64,000 nt of DNA from Furfurilactobacillus milii (GTDB taxonomy: Bacteria > Bacillota > Bacilli > Lactobacillales > Lactobacillaceae), in assembly GCF_009864005.1 (NCBI RefSeq), contig NZ_WEZQ01000002.1, positions 124,001 through 188,000 of the forward strand, written 5' to 3'. This document shows positions 1-9,929 of this stretch, in pieces. The notes beneath the pieces were generated by a model. It was given only the letters and a program-made list of their open reading frames with translations, did not search any database and had not been told where the DNA came from. Each line of letters begins with the position of its first letter. Positions within the stretch are counted from its first letter, which is position 1. The translations under genes were made by a program, and so were the position numbers.

Positions 1-1
1 T

Positions 2-85
2 CAATCAACGGATGGCGTGCAGTCGTTCCTGAGTCGTGATTCAGGACAAACTAAATTTTCAACACATGTTTTTGGATCCTATTAA
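2..85 (+). CDS. 3' end of a gene, possibly camS (sex-pheromone lipoprotein family)
   Basis: The frame starting at base 2 is open for 27 codons and ends at TAA 83-85. The peptide end reads THVFGSY. In lactobacilli the gene commonly found before gatCAB is camS, and the composition of this tail is compatible with that. The assignment rests mainly on gene order, because only the C-terminus is inside the window. A terminator follows at 107-147. Confidence 0.4.
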   Translation, partial: QSTDGVQSFLSRDSGQTKFSTHVFGSY

Positions 86-106
86 CAAAAATGAATAATT
101 GACCAA

Positions 107-147
107 CCGCCACAACACAGAACAAAGCCTGTGTTATGGCGGTTTTT
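107..147 (+). terminator. Rho-independent terminator after the upstream gene
   Basis: CCGCCA..AACACAG pairs with CTGTGTT..TGGCGG around an 8-base loop and is followed by five T. It separates the upstream gene from kup. Confidence 0.85.
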
Positions 148-259
148 GTATTGAAGTGACAGAAAGATCATTAAGTTTGCGTTAGACTATTTTATTTTCG
201 ATCAAAATGGCTAAAATGAATTGGTGGTTCCAGATTATAAAAGTCGAGGTCGTTTTACG

Positions 260-2287
260 ATGAATGCGAACACAAGAACTAAGGTCAGTCGAGCAGGCAT
301 TTTTATTACGTTAGGAATCGTTTACGGAGATATTGGTACTTCGCCATTGTATGTCATGAAAACGATTCTGGGCGATAATGGTGGACTGTCTACCACGACG
401 CCGGAATTAGTTATTGGGAGTATTTCACTTATTTTTTGGACAGTGATGTTACTCACAACTGTGAAGTATGTGCTTATTGCACTTAATGCCACCAACCATG
501 GTGAAGGCGGTATTTTTGCACTTTATACACTGGTAAGACGTCAAGCTAAGTGGTTACTTTATCCGGCATTGATTGGTGGCGCTGCATTGCTTGCCGACGG
601 GATGCTGACACCAGCTGTGACAGTGACAACCTCAATTGAAGGACTAAAGGGGATTGTTTTTCATCATTGGGAACCCGTTCAAAATCAGGCTGACGTCATT
701 TTTATCACCGTTGTAATTTTATCGATTTTATTTGTGATTCAGCGCTTTGGGACCAAAACGATTGGTCATGCTTTCGGTCCAATTATGACCCTTTGGTTTA
801 CGTTTATTGGTGTCGTTGGTTTGGTGAATTTGTTGCCAGACCTTGCCATTTTAAAGGCATTAAATCCTTACTATGCGATTAGTGTGCTGACGAGTCCAGA
901 TAATAAGGTTGGCATTTTTATTCTTGGGAGTGTCTTTTTGGCAACTACTGGGGCCGAAGCGTTGTATTCAGATGTTGGTCATGTTGGAAAGGCAAACATT
1001 GATGCAAGTTGGCCGTATGTTTTTGTATGTTTAATGCTTAACTATTTTGGCCAGGGTGTTTGGGTGATTCAACACGCACACGTGACCAATTTGGGACAAG
1101 CAGTGGACTTTAATCCCTTCTTTGAACTTTTACCTGGCGACTGGCGTTTTGTTGGCATTGTGCTGGCAACCTTAGCTGCAATTATTGCATCGCAAGCACT
1201 GATCACTGGATCGTACACCTTAGTTGCAGAAGCAGTACGGTTAAAATTATTACCACGATTGAAGATTAATTACCCAACGCTTCAGCACGGGCAAATATAC
1301 GTACCGGCCGTGAACGGTATTTTGTGGATTGCCTGTGTCGGAATAGTTTTCTTTTTCAGAACTTCTGCGCATATGGAAGCCGCGTATGGGTTAGCCATTA
1401 CTGTGACAATGTTGATGACGACACTCTTGCTGTTCCAGTATTTACGGTTACGGCATGTGAACGTTGTGTTGACTTGGTTGATGGTTTTATTCTTTGGCAG
1501 TTTGGAAACCATGTTCTTCCTGTCATCGATGGTTAAATTTGTTCATGGTGGCTATGTAACGGCCATTCTGGCTGGCTTAATTTTGTGTGTGATGTTTATT
1601 TGGTATTACGGCAATAAAATTCGTGATCGCGATGAGTTTGAGTCCGGCTATGTGGATTTAGATGATTATAAGGACCAGTTAGTTGCGCTGAGCAAAGATG
1701 AAAACTACCCAACTTTTGCAACCAATTTAGTTTATATGGCTAAGGTAAAGCCGGGCCATATGATTAAAAAAGAAATGCTCTATTCAATTTTGGACAAACG
1801 TCCGAAACGTGCGCAGGCATATTGGTTTGTGACGGTTAACGTTACAGATGAGCCGTACACAGCTAAATATGATGTCGATATGATGGGCACGAATAATGTT
1901 ATTAACGTTCAACTTTACCTTGGGTTTCGTCGTGAACAACGGGTGAATGTTTATCTGCGGGCGATTGTTCACGAGCTAATTGAGAGCGGTGATTTGCCGG
2001 CCCAACCGCAAACTTATACGATGCAAAAGGGCCGCAATGTCGGGGACTTCAGCTTTGTTGTCATTCAAGAAGAGCTGTCACCGGAAACACGAGTCAAACC
2101 ATTTGATCGCTTTATTATCCAAGCGCGAGTAACGCTTCAAAATTGGACGAGTACGCCTGCAACATGGTTTGGACTGGAATTTTCAGATGTTGTTGTCGAG
2201 CATGTGCCACTAATTCTCGGACGCCGGCGCCGGCCATTTTTACGGCGCATCAAACAACAACATACGGATGGCGCAGATCGACAGTAG
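260..2287 (+). CDS. kup: Potassium transporter, Kup (KUP/HAK/KT) family
   Basis: This is a proton-coupled potassium uptake protein of the plasma membrane. The N-terminus carries the family signature GDIGTSPLYV, followed by GEGGIFALY and about twelve hydrophobic segments up to roughly residue 450; a soluble C-terminal domain of about 220 residues follows. The 675-residue length is normal for the family. I choose ATG 260 because GAGG lies about 10 bases upstream; the frame is open to a TTG at 221, but that TTG has no good Shine-Dalgarno sequence. Kup sits between the presumed camS end and gatCAB, two genes often adjacent in lactobacilli, so it may be a lineage-specific insertion. About 160 bases separate it from gatC, with no convincing terminator. 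Confidence 0.93.
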   Translation: MNANTRTKVSRAGIFITLGIVYGDIGTSPLYVMKTILGDNGGLSTTTPELVIGSISLIFWTVMLLTTVKYVLIALNATNHGEGGIFALYTLVRRQAKWLLYPALIGGAALLADGMLTPAVTVTTSIEGLKGIVFHHWEPVQNQADVIFITVVILSILFVIQRFGTKTIGHAFGPIMTLWFTFIGVVGLVNLLPDLAILKALNPYYAISVLTSPDNKVGIFILGSVFLATTGAEALYSDVGHVGKANIDASWPYVFVCLMLNYFGQGVWVIQHAHVTNLGQAVDFNPFFELLPGDWRFVGIVLATLAAIIASQALITGSYTLVAEAVRLKLLPRLKINYPTLQHGQIYVPAVNGILWIACVGIVFFFRTSAHMEAAYGLAITVTMLMTTLLLFQYLRLRHVNVVLTWLMVLFFGSLETMFFLSSMVKFVHGGYVTAILAGLILCVMFIWYYGNKIRDRDEFESGYVDLDDYKDQLVALSKDENYPTFATNLVYMAKVKPGHMIKKEMLYSILDKRPKRAQAYWFVTVNVTDEPYTAKYDVDMMGTNNVINVQLYLGFRREQRVNVYLRAIVHELIESGDLPAQPQTYTMQKGRNVGDFSFVVIQEELSPETRVKPFDRFIIQARVTLQNWTSTPATWFGLEFSDVVVEHVPLILGRRRRPFLRRIKQQHTDGADRQ

Positions 2288-2401
2288 CCGAATCGAGATG
2301 TGTTTGTTGAAAAAATTAATTATGACAATTAAGGGGCTGGATAGGCCATTATTTTTGTCGCGATTATTTAGAGAAGAACACAAACTTACCGCGCTTTGTC
2401 G

Positions 2402-2407
2402 TATAAT
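2402..2407 (+). promoter_or_regulatory. -10 box of the gatCAB promoter
   Basis: A perfect TATAAT lies 41 bases before the gatC start. No good -35 box is visible at 17 bases, so only the -10 element is called. Confidence 0.5.
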
Positions 2408-2448
2408 ATTAAAGATAGTGACAACTTTTTACAGAAAGAGGGATGGGC

Positions 2449-2760
2449 ATGGCAGAAGAACCAATTTCACGTGCTGAAGTTGAGCACGTTGCCGAACTGG
2501 CAAAACTTTCGTTGACCGATGAACAGGCCAGCAAGTTTACTAGTCAACTGGACGAAATTATTACCATGATTGATGGTTTGAACGAGGTCAACACAGATGA
2601 TGTGAAGCCGACAACCAACATGGCCGACGCGACTGCAATTTTACGTGAAGACGTTGCAGTGAACGCCCACCAAAAAGATGCGTTAATTAACGAAGCTCCT
2701 GAAACCGAAGATGGTTTTATTAAGGTGCCCGCAATTATTGACGAAAGTGAGGACGCCTAA
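2449..2760 (+). CDS. gatC: Asp-tRNA(Asn)/Glu-tRNA(Gln) amidotransferase subunit C
   Basis: This is the small subunit of the GatCAB complex, which converts misacylated Glu-tRNA(Gln) or Asp-tRNA(Asn) to the amide form in the cytoplasm. The 103-residue protein has the typical GatC start ([16 protein letters not shown]) and an acidic tail. ATG 2449 is favoured over ATG 2443 because the GAGGG sequence would touch the first ATG. Its stop overlaps the gatA start by one base (TAATG), so translation is coupled. The full trio suggests that at least one of the glutaminyl- or asparaginyl-tRNA routes is indirect here. Confidence 0.95.
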   Translation: MAEEPISRAEVEHVAELAKLSLTDEQASKFTSQLDEIITMIDGLNEVNTDDVKPTTNMADATAILREDVAVNAHQKDALINEAPETEDGFIKVPAIIDESEDA

Positions 2761-4229
2761 TGACACAACAGTTTGATAATTTAACTGAGCTTCATCAAGC
2801 GCTCGTTAATAAAGACTTATCTGCTACTGAATTGACGCAACAAACGTTAACTAATATTCATGATCATGAAGACGCCTTAAACGCTTATGTGACGGTGAAC
2901 GATGATGAAGCATTGGCACAGGCTAAACAGGCTGATGAAAGCGGAATTGATGCGGATAACGTCTTTTCTGGTGTGCCAGTTGCATACAAAGATAACTTAA
3001 CGACTAAGGGCTTGCTGACAACAGCTGCTTCTAAAATTCTGTACAACTTTAAACCTGTATATGATGCAGACGTTGTGACGCGTTTGCGCGCTGCTGGCGC
3101 CGTTACAATCGGGAAAACCAACCTAGATGAATTTGCCATGGGTGGCTCGACTGAAACATCTTACTTCGGGACCGTTCATAATCCTTGGGATACAACTAAG
3201 GTGCCTGGCGGTTCTTCGGGTGGTTCTGCAGCTACGGTAGCTGCTGGCGATGTGCTAGCTGCTCTGGGTTCTGACACTGGTGGTTCAATTCGCCAGCCGG
3301 CTGCTTTCAACGGAATCGTTGGTTTGAAGCCAACGTATGGCCGTGTTAGCCGTTGGGGATTGATCGCGTTTGCGTCATCATTAGACCAAATTGGTCCAAT
3401 GACCCAGAACGTGACGGATGCCGCTGCTATGATGAATGTGATTGCGGGTCGTGATGAACGTGACGCCACTTCATCCAGCAAAGAAGTGCCGGATTATGTG
3501 GCTGGTTTGTCTGGCGACATCAAGGGCTTAAAGATTGGTGTGCCTAAGGAATTCCTTGGTGACGGAATCGATGAAGGCGTTCGTGATCAGATTAAGACCG
3601 CGATTAAGAAACTTGAAGCCTTGGGTGCAACGGTGGATGAAGTTAGTTTGCCACACAGTACCCACGGGATTCAGGCTTACTACATTCTTGGACCGTCTGA
3701 AGCTTCTTCAAACTTACAGCGGTTTGACGGAATTCGTTATGGATACCGCACACCAAATGCTAAGAATTTGGAAGAACTGTACGTTAAGACCCGTTCCGAA
3801 GGATTTGGTGACGAAGTTAAACGGCGGATCATGTTAGGAACCTTTGCATTATCTGCTGGTTCATTCGATGCGTTCTTTATGAAGGCTGCTAAGATTCGGA
3901 CACTCATCATTGAAGACTTTAAGAAAGTGTTCGCTGATTACGATGTCATTGTTGGACCAACTGCACCAACACCGGCCTTTGGTATCGGTGCTGAAACTAA
4001 GGATCCGATGACGATGTACATGAACGACATGTTGACGGTTCCTGCTAATTTGGCTGGTTTGCCTGCCGTTTCAGTGCCTGCTGGCTTGGTAGATGGTCTA
4101 CCGGTTGGTTTACAAGTCATTGGCCGTCCATTTGATGAAAGTCGCGTTTTGAACACAGCGTTTGCATTTGAACAGAACACGACATTCCACGAATTGAAGC
4201 CATCAATGAGCAAAGGAGGGCGTGCTTAA
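2760..4229 (+). CDS. gatA: Asp-tRNA(Asn)/Glu-tRNA(Gln) amidotransferase subunit A
   Basis: GatA is the glutaminase subunit, an amidase-signature enzyme that releases ammonia for transfer to the tRNA-bound amino acid. The Ser-cisSer-Lys triad is intact: Lys77 in AYKDNL, Ser152 in GGSSGGSA and Ser176 in [10 protein letters not shown], with the usual 24-residue spacing between the serines. The 489-residue length matches the family. Start and stop overlap gatC and gatB by one base each (TAATG), so the three genes form one translationally coupled operon. Confidence 0.97.
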   Translation: MTQQFDNLTELHQALVNKDLSATELTQQTLTNIHDHEDALNAYVTVNDDEALAQAKQADESGIDADNVFSGVPVAYKDNLTTKGLLTTAASKILYNFKPVYDADVVTRLRAAGAVTIGKTNLDEFAMGGSTETSYFGTVHNPWDTTKVPGGSSGGSAATVAAGDVLAALGSDTGGSIRQPAAFNGIVGLKPTYGRVSRWGLIAFASSLDQIGPMTQNVTDAAAMMNVIAGRDERDATSSSKEVPDYVAGLSGDIKGLKIGVPKEFLGDGIDEGVRDQIKTAIKKLEALGATVDEVSLPHSTHGIQAYYILGPSEASSNLQRFDGIRYGYRTPNAKNLEELYVKTRSEGFGDEVKRRIMLGTFALSAGSFDAFFMKAAKIRTLIIEDFKKVFADYDVIVGPTAPTPAFGIGAETKDPMTMYMNDMLTVPANLAGLPAVSVPAGLVDGLPVGLQVIGRPFDESRVLNTAFAFEQNTTFHELKPSMSKGGRA

Positions 4230-5656
4230 TGAATTTTCAAACGACGATTGGACTAGAAGTCCACGTTGAACTTAAAACGAATTCAAAGATTTTTAGTCCG
4301 TCACCCGTTGAGTTTGGTGACAACCCTAATGCCAATACTAATGTGATTGACTGGGGATATCCTGGTGTCTTACCAACGCCCAACAAAGGGGTAGTGGAAT
4401 ACGGTATGCGTGCGGCTTTGGCCCTTCATGCCAAGATCAATCAGCATACGCACTTTGATCGGAAAAACTACTTCTATCCAGATAACCCAAAGGCTTACCA
4501 AATTTCACAATCAGATGTGCCGTTAGCCCAAAATGGTTGGATTGAAATTGACGTGGACGGTAAGAAAAAGAAAATCGGAATCGAAGAGATGCACATTGAG
4601 GAAGATGCCGGTAAAAACACGCATAATCCTAATGGGTATTCCTACGTCGATTTAAACCGTCAGGGGACACCACTGATTGAAATTGTGTCGAAACCTGACA
4701 TTGCTTCACCTGATGAAGCCTACGCTTACCTTGAGACTTTGCGTCAACGAATTCAGTTTACCGGTGTTTCTGACGTGAAGATGGAAGAAGGTTCCATGCG
4801 TGTCGACGTCAACATTTCGATTCGCCCTTATGGAACGGACAAGTTCGGGACTAAGACGGAACTGAAAAACTTGAACTCCTTCAACTATGTGAAGAAGGGC
4901 CTTCAGTTTGAAGAACAACGTCAGCAACGTGTCTTATTGTCTGGCGGTCAAATTCAACAGGAAACACGTCGTTACGATGAAGCTTCTAACGAAACTATCC
5001 TAATGCGTGTTAAGGAAGGTGCGGATGATTACCGTTACTTCCCAGAACCAGATATTCCTAACGTTGAAATTGCGGATGACTGGATCAAACAGATCGAGGC
5101 AACAATGCCAGAAATGCCAGAACGTCGTCGTCAACGCTATGTTGATGACCTTGGCTTGACTGACTATGACGCCATGGTGTTGACACAGACCAAGGAAATG
5201 TCTGACTTCTTTGAGGCGGCTGTGGCACAAGGTGCAGACGCTAAATTGACGTCAAACTATCTGCAAGGGGACGTTAACGCCTATCTGAATGATAACCATT
5301 TGGATCTGCAAGATACGAAGTTGACGCCAGACCACTTGGCCGGCATGATCAAGTTGCAAATGGATGGCACGATTTCATCCAAGATGGCTAAGAAGGTCTT
5401 TAAGGCGATCATGGATGGTGAGGAACCAAATGATTATGTCAAGGCACATAACCTGGTTCAATTGTCAGATCCAGCTCAATTGCAGCCGATTATCGATGGC
5501 GTGTTGGACGCTAATGCCCAATCGATTGAAGACTTTAAGAATGGTAAAGATCGTGCCGTTGGCTTCTTAGTTGGTCAGATTATGAAGCAAACACACGGGC
5601 AGGCCAATCCGAAGATTGTTAACAAGTTGTTAATGACTTCATTGAATGCACGTTAA
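4229..5656 (+). CDS. gatB: Asp-tRNA(Asn)/Glu-tRNA(Gln) amidotransferase subunit B
   Basis: GatB binds the misacylated tRNA, activates the side chain with ATP and receives ammonia from GatA. The N-terminus begins with the family signature [11 protein letters not shown], the cradle domain contains EEDAGK and [14 protein letters not shown], and the C-terminal part is the YqeY-like tRNA-binding tail. At 475 residues it is full length. It is the last gene of the gatCAB operon; a hairpin follows at 5691. Confidence 0.97.
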   Translation: MNFQTTIGLEVHVELKTNSKIFSPSPVEFGDNPNANTNVIDWGYPGVLPTPNKGVVEYGMRAALALHAKINQHTHFDRKNYFYPDNPKAYQISQSDVPLAQNGWIEIDVDGKKKKIGIEEMHIEEDAGKNTHNPNGYSYVDLNRQGTPLIEIVSKPDIASPDEAYAYLETLRQRIQFTGVSDVKMEEGSMRVDVNISIRPYGTDKFGTKTELKNLNSFNYVKKGLQFEEQRQQRVLLSGGQIQQETRRYDEASNETILMRVKEGADDYRYFPEPDIPNVEIADDWIKQIEATMPEMPERRRQRYVDDLGLTDYDAMVLTQTKEMSDFFEAAVAQGADAKLTSNYLQGDVNAYLNDNHLDLQDTKLTPDHLAGMIKLQMDGTISSKMAKKVFKAIMDGEEPNDYVKAHNLVQLSDPAQLQPIIDGVLDANAQSIEDFKNGKDRAVGFLVGQIMKQTHGQANPKIVNKLLMTSLNAR

Positions 5657-5690
5657 ACGATTGTTATTTTAATCAGAACCGGTTAAAATT

Positions 5691-5721
5691 AAACCTCGTT
5701 GTGAACCTTACAACGGGGTTT
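5691..5721 (+). terminator. Hairpin after gatB, probable terminator
   Basis: AAACCTCGTTGT pairs with ACAACGGGGTTT (one G-T pair). The T tract is short and interrupted, so termination may be partial. Confidence 0.55.
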
Positions 5722-5784
5722 GTACATAGTACTAAAATTGTTAAATGAAATGACTAAGACAGTTTGCAGTGGAGGCAATGAAAC

Positions 5785-6804
5785 ATGGGACAACGCGCAC
5801 GGGTCATCTACAACCCAACGTCAGGACGCGAAGCACTAAAAAGAGATTTAATCGATATACTGAACGTCTTTGAACAGGCCGGTTACGAGACTAGTGCGTA
5901 TGCGACCACGGCAGAGCCGGATTCAGCTAAAAATGAGGCGCACCGTGCTGCTCTTGAAGGGTTTGACCTAGTGGTGGCAGCCGGTGGTGACGGGACGATT
6001 AACGAAGTCGTCAACGGCATTGCTGGACTTGAGAAGCGACCTAAAATGGCGATTATTCCAGCTGGGACCACTAATGACTACGCTCGCGCGTTACGAATTC
6101 CACGTGATGCACCGCTGGATGCCGCTAAAGTTGTGCTTAAGAACCAAACCGTTAAGATGGATATCGGTCAGGCTGGCGAAACGTACTTTATCAACATCGC
6201 TGGTGGCGGCTTGCTGACTGAATTGACTTATGATGTTCCTTCCGATATGAAAACAATTTTTGGTTACCTTGCGTACTTGGTTAAGGGCGCTGAATTATTG
6301 CCGCAAATTAAACCGATTCAAATGTCGATTGAGTACGACGATGGTAAGTTCGAGGGCGAAGCTTCGATGTTCTTATTGGGACTGACGAATTCAATCGGTG
6401 GGTTCGAACAAATTGTGCCTGATGCATCGCTTGATGATGGTAAATTCAGTTTGCTCATTGTCAAAACGGCTAGCATGCCACAACTGTTGCGGCTGATGAC
6501 ATTAGTCTTAAACGGTGGTCGACACATTAATGATCCGTTGGTCATTTACAAGAAGACCAGCAAAGTGATTGCTAAGCCGCTTAACTCCGATCGAATGATG
6601 ATTAACTTGGACGGGGAATACGGCGGTGACGCGCCAATGACGTTCATTGATCACAAACAGCACATTGAAATATTTGCTGATTTGGATGCGATTCCCGATG
6701 AACAGTTGACCGGTGAGGACCGTGCTATCGAAGAAGATGCCCGGAAGTTTGTTGAGGAAGTTGACAAGTTGCCAGAAGGTCAGACAGACGACAATAAAAA
6801 ATAA
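5785..6804 (+). CDS. dgkB: Diacylglycerol kinase family lipid kinase
   Basis: This soluble DAGK-catalytic-domain protein is expected to phosphorylate diacylglycerol produced during lipoteichoic acid synthesis, returning it to phospholipid synthesis. The nucleotide-binding motif GGDGT is at residues 67-71, followed by NEVVNG, and PAGTTNDYAR is at about 92-101, as in DgkB/YegS proteins. Length is 339 residues, with an acidic tail beyond the catalytic domain. The start ATG 5785 has GGAGG nine bases upstream; an earlier ATG at 5778 is out of frame. The position after gatCAB is usual in lactobacilli. Confidence 0.88.
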   Translation: MGQRARVIYNPTSGREALKRDLIDILNVFEQAGYETSAYATTAEPDSAKNEAHRAALEGFDLVVAAGGDGTINEVVNGIAGLEKRPKMAIIPAGTTNDYARALRIPRDAPLDAAKVVLKNQTVKMDIGQAGETYFINIAGGGLLTELTYDVPSDMKTIFGYLAYLVKGAELLPQIKPIQMSIEYDDGKFEGEASMFLLGLTNSIGGFEQIVPDASLDDGKFSLLIVKTASMPQLLRLMTLVLNGGRHINDPLVIYKKTSKVIAKPLNSDRMMINLDGEYGGDAPMTFIDHKQHIEIFADLDAIPDEQLTGEDRAIEEDARKFVEEVDKLPEGQTDDNKK

Positions 6805-6817
6805 GGATGTATCTCAG

Positions 6818-6851
6818 CAGCGGGTTCGCTTAAATGCGGATCCGCTGTTTT
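6818..6851 (+). terminator. Rho-independent terminator after dgkB
   Basis: CAGCGGGTTCGC pairs with GCGGATCCGCTG, with two wobble pairs, and TTTT follows. Confidence 0.7.
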
Positions 6852-6975
6852 GTACTTCTTTTAAGTGAGTTGGCATGCTATACTAGTTTGGTTCGAAAAT
6901 TTTACAGCGGACTGTTTTTGTTCGTTTGAAAAATTCCGTTGAGTGACCGTCGCAAAAGTCGAAAGGAAATAATTA

Positions 6976-8343
6976 ATGAAATTCAAAGCACCAGTTGCTA
7001 AAAACCAAGAGTATACAGGCGATATTATTGACCTGACCTATCAAGGGATGGGTGTTGCTAAGATAGAAGATTTTCCAATCTTTATTACGAACGCATTGCC
7101 TAATGAAAAGGTTGTATTTGCGGTAACCAAGGTGGCGAAAACATACGCTTTTGGCCGAGTTGTTAAATTTATCGAAAAGAGCCCGCAGCGAGTTGATAGT
7201 GTCAATGTGACTTACACTCAAACTGGGATTGCGCCCCTGCAACACTTGAGTTACGAAGGTCAATTGGCCTTCAAACAACACCAAGTGGTTGAATTGTTAA
7301 AGAAGGCACACCTGGATATTGATGTTGCCAAGACGGTGGGGATGGAGACACCTTATCATTATCGTAACAAGGCTCAAGTACCGGTTCGTGAGATCAATGG
7401 TCAAATCGAAACTGGTTTTTACAAACGTGGCTCTCACACGGTTGTGCCAATTGAGGATTTCTATATTCAGGATCCTAAAATTGACGAAGCCATTATTGTC
7501 GTGCGTGATCTCTTACGTCGTTTCCATTTGGATGCGTATGATGAAACTAACAACACCGGTGTGATTAAAACCATCATGGTGCGTCGAGGCTATTATAGTC
7601 ACGAAATGATGATTGTCATTGTTACGCGGACACATAAATTGTCGATGGTGAATGAATTAGTTGCTGAAATCACGAAGGCTTTGCCAGAAGTGAAGAGCAT
7701 CATTCAAAATGTTAATCCACAACAAACGAACGTATTGTTAGGTGACACGGATCGAATTCACTTCGGTAGTCCAGTGATTCATGACCAATTGATGGGGTTG
7801 ACGTTTGAAATTTCAGCTCACTCATTCTACCAAGTTAACCCACAGCAAACGGAAAAACTGTATCAGTTTGCAATCGACAAGGCACAGTTAACGGGTGAAG
7901 AGACTGTCATTGACGCCTACTGTGGTATCGGCACAATCTCTTTGGCGGTGGCTAAGCATGCTAAACATGTGTATGGTGTTGAAATGGTTAAAACAGCCAT
8001 TAGTGACGCCAAGACCAATGCTAATTTGAATCACATCGATAACGTTGACTTTGTTGTCGGCAAGGCCGAAAACCAAATGGTACGGTGGCAAGAGGCCGGT
8101 TTGAAGGCGGACGTTATCATGGTTGATCCACCACGTAAGGGTCTGGCACCAGACTTCATTGAAGCTGCTACGGCCGTTAAACCGAGTCGCGTTGTCTACG
8201 TCAGCTGTAACCCAGCAACGTTGGTTCGTGATATTCAAGTGTTCATGGATCACGGCTATCACGTTGATGGCGACATTCAGCCAGTGGACCAGTTCCCACA
8301 AACAACTAGCATTGAATGTGTTGTCAGTCTGGTGAAAGACTAA
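6976..8343 (+). CDS. rlmD: 23S rRNA (uracil-C5)-methyltransferase, RlmD/RlmCD family
   Basis: This SAM-dependent enzyme makes 5-methyluridine in 23S rRNA; Gram-positive relatives (RlmCD) can modify two sites. An N-terminal TRAM-like RNA-binding domain covers about residues 1-65. The SAM motif DAYCGIGT, then DPPRKGL, and the catalytic-cysteine motif VSCNPATL follow in order. The usual Fe-S cluster motif CGGC before LQHLSY is replaced by GIAP, and no other cysteines cluster nearby, so the protein probably lacks the 4Fe-4S cluster of the E. coli enzyme. At 455 residues it is full length. A TATACT -10 box lies at 6879 and a strong terminator follows. Confidence 0.93.
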   Translation: MKFKAPVAKNQEYTGDIIDLTYQGMGVAKIEDFPIFITNALPNEKVVFAVTKVAKTYAFGRVVKFIEKSPQRVDSVNVTYTQTGIAPLQHLSYEGQLAFKQHQVVELLKKAHLDIDVAKTVGMETPYHYRNKAQVPVREINGQIETGFYKRGSHTVVPIEDFYIQDPKIDEAIIVVRDLLRRFHLDAYDETNNTGVIKTIMVRRGYYSHEMMIVIVTRTHKLSMVNELVAEITKALPEVKSIIQNVNPQQTNVLLGDTDRIHFGSPVIHDQLMGLTFEISAHSFYQVNPQQTEKLYQFAIDKAQLTGEETVIDAYCGIGTISLAVAKHAKHVYGVEMVKTAISDAKTNANLNHIDNVDFVVGKAENQMVRWQEAGLKADVIMVDPPRKGLAPDFIEAATAVKPSRVVYVSCNPATLVRDIQVFMDHGYHVDGDIQPVDQFPQTTSIECVVSLVKD

Positions 8344-8346
8344 TTG

Positions 8347-8380
8347 AAAAAGGACAGTCCACTTTTGGACTGTCCTTTTT
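8347..8380 (+). terminator. Strong terminator after rlmD
   Basis: AAAAAGGACAGTCCA and its complement form a near-perfect palindrome ending in TTTTT. It could act on both strands. Confidence 0.92.
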
Positions 8381-8423
8381 CAATGAACAAAATTTTTGAA
8401 CGATTAATGGAGTGAATTTCTAA

Positions 8424-8453
8424 TTGTGAAGACTGCTTTAATTAATCTATAAT
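8424..8453 (+). promoter_or_regulatory. Promoter of the mrr-like gene
   Basis: TTGTGA and TATAAT are separated by 18 bases, ending 42 bases before the ATG. Confidence 0.6.
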
Positions 8454-8495
8454 TAAAATAGAAATGATGTTGTAAATGATTCAGGAGGTTGTTTG

Positions 8496-9383
8496 ATGGC
8501 AAATAAGTCGATCGAAACAGAAAATAAAGCAATGAGGGAAATTCTTCTTGCTATGATTAATTTAGGCGGTCAAGCGAGTCGAAAAGAAGTTTTGCAAGAG
8601 GTCAGAGATAATTCCCAAGTGTTTTCCGAAAATCAAATTGATGAAGTTCGAATTTCTAAACGAACGAATAAAACTTATCATCCTTTTCAATATAAATTTA
8701 ATTTTGCTGTCAAGCATCTTATTTTGGCCGAGTTCATTAATTCAACGGCTGATGGTGAGCTGGAGTTATCCCAAAAAGGCCGCACAGTCAATTTTGATAG
8801 TTTTGATCCAGAAGAAGATGTTCGAAAAATTTCTGAAGATAAAATGTCTCACCAAAATAGGAAATCAGATATGGTCGATGAGGAAGCTATCGGTGTTAAA
8901 ACTAATGAAGCTGATGAAGAAGAATCCTGGAGGGGAGAACTGTTAAGGTCCCTTGTTAAGATGGATCCAAAAAAATTCGAACTTTTTTGTCGCGGTCTTT
9001 TGACTAAAATGGGGATAGATGTTGACGATACTATTGGCATTCAGTATGTTGCAGATGGTGGAATAGACGGGTTCGGCTTTGTTCGATCTAATGACTATAG
9101 AACCACTAGGGTAGCCTTGCAGGCTAAACGTTGGCAAAGTAAAGTTTCGGCTCCAGAGATTGATAAGTTCAGGGGAGCTATGGATAAAAGAAACGCGGAA
9201 TTCGGCATTTTTATTACGAATGCTGATTTTACTAGAGACGCTATTAGAACCGCCCGCCAAGGCACAAGAATTATAACTCTAATAAATGGCGATCAGATTT
9301 GTGATTTGGTTGCAAAATATAACTATTACGTGGAACCAGTTACAACGTATCGACTTAAGGGCTTTTACAAAGAGAATGATTAG
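8496..9383 (+). CDS. Mrr-type restriction endonuclease
   Basis: Residues 1-100 look like the winged-helix Mrr N-terminal domain. Residues about 150-285 match the Mrr catalytic PD-(D/E)xK domain: FELFCRGLL, then DGGIDG, then the core VALQAKRW (QxK), then IFITNADFT. Such enzymes cut modified DNA without a partner methylase, although some relatives serve other roles. The 295-residue length is typical. ATG 8496 has AGGAGG seven bases upstream; a TTG one codon earlier is less likely. It sits between conserved genes with a small gene 35 bases downstream, which marks this as an accessory insertion. Confidence 0.85.
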   Translation: MANKSIETENKAMREILLAMINLGGQASRKEVLQEVRDNSQVFSENQIDEVRISKRTNKTYHPFQYKFNFAVKHLILAEFINSTADGELELSQKGRTVNFDSFDPEEDVRKISEDKMSHQNRKSDMVDEEAIGVKTNEADEEESWRGELLRSLVKMDPKKFELFCRGLLTKMGIDVDDTIGIQYVADGGIDGFGFVRSNDYRTTRVALQAKRWQSKVSAPEIDKFRGAMDKRNAEFGIFITNADFTRDAIRTARQGTRIITLINGDQICDLVAKYNYYVEPVTTYRLKGFYKEND

Positions 9384-9418
9384 GAGGGAGTATTTGCGAA
9401 TTATGCTAGGAGCTAATT

Positions 9419-9760
9419 ATGAAACGATTGAACGAGTATAAGCCAAACGGTGAAATTTATAGTTCAGTTGTCTTAAACTTTGATTCGAGTCAGCCTACAA
9501 TTGATGGTCAAAAGGGAAGAGTCACTGTGACGGGCGGTAATCAGTATATTGGTTACATAGGCAACTATTTTAAGCGTAATGAAACAGAAACTTTCGATGT
9601 TTGTCATTATGATATTGATGAAGAAAATGATCGTCTTAAGAGCGATGTTATTACTGCTACAATAATTCCCTTATCGTGTGTAACACAAATTGAGGTCATT
9701 TTGTTCAGTTCTCCACGCTGGGACAGCAGAATGACCAACAAGTTTGTATTTTTAGAATGA
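9419..9760 (+). CDS. Hypothetical protein, 113 aa, downstream of mrr
   Basis: I do not recognise this protein. It is small, soluble, has no signal peptide or membrane segment, and appears beta-rich with many Tyr, Asn and Thr (GGNQYIGYIGNYFKRN). An AGGAG site lies seven bases before ATG 9419. The 35-base gap to the endonuclease gene and the shared direction suggest one transcript. It could be a partner or modulator of the endonuclease, but that is inferred only from position. Confidence 0.6.
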   Translation: MKRLNEYKPNGEIYSSVVLNFDSSQPTIDGQKGRVTVTGGNQYIGYIGNYFKRNETETFDVCHYDIDEENDRLKSDVITATIIPLSCVTQIEVILFSSPRWDSRMTNKFVFLE

Positions 9761-9884
9761 TGATGTATTTTTCTCTTTCTTTAACATCAAAGCGATCCTT
9801 CTTTTAAGATCATTCTACAAAAGTAATTGTTTATGTACTAGAATTAACCAAAAGTTCAAAATTAAATTAACATTAGAAAATACC

Positions 9885-9913
9885 TTGACTTTAATGAAAA
9901 TCGAGTGTAAATT
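9885..9913 (+). promoter_or_regulatory. Promoter of the metE-metF T-box transcript
   Basis: TTGACT and TAAATT are separated by exactly 17 bases, just upstream of the T-box leader. The stretch 9761-9884 before it shows no gene. Confidence 0.75.
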
Positions 9914-9929
9914 CAAGTCATTGAAAACG

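Noticed and set aside
29-50. Inverted repeat TCCTGA/TCAGGA near the window start as a terminator
   Set aside because: It lies inside the reading frame of the upstream gene and has no T tract.
7888-8301. A 137-codon open frame opposite rlmD
   Set aside because: It overlaps the catalytic domain of rlmD entirely and has no family resemblance.
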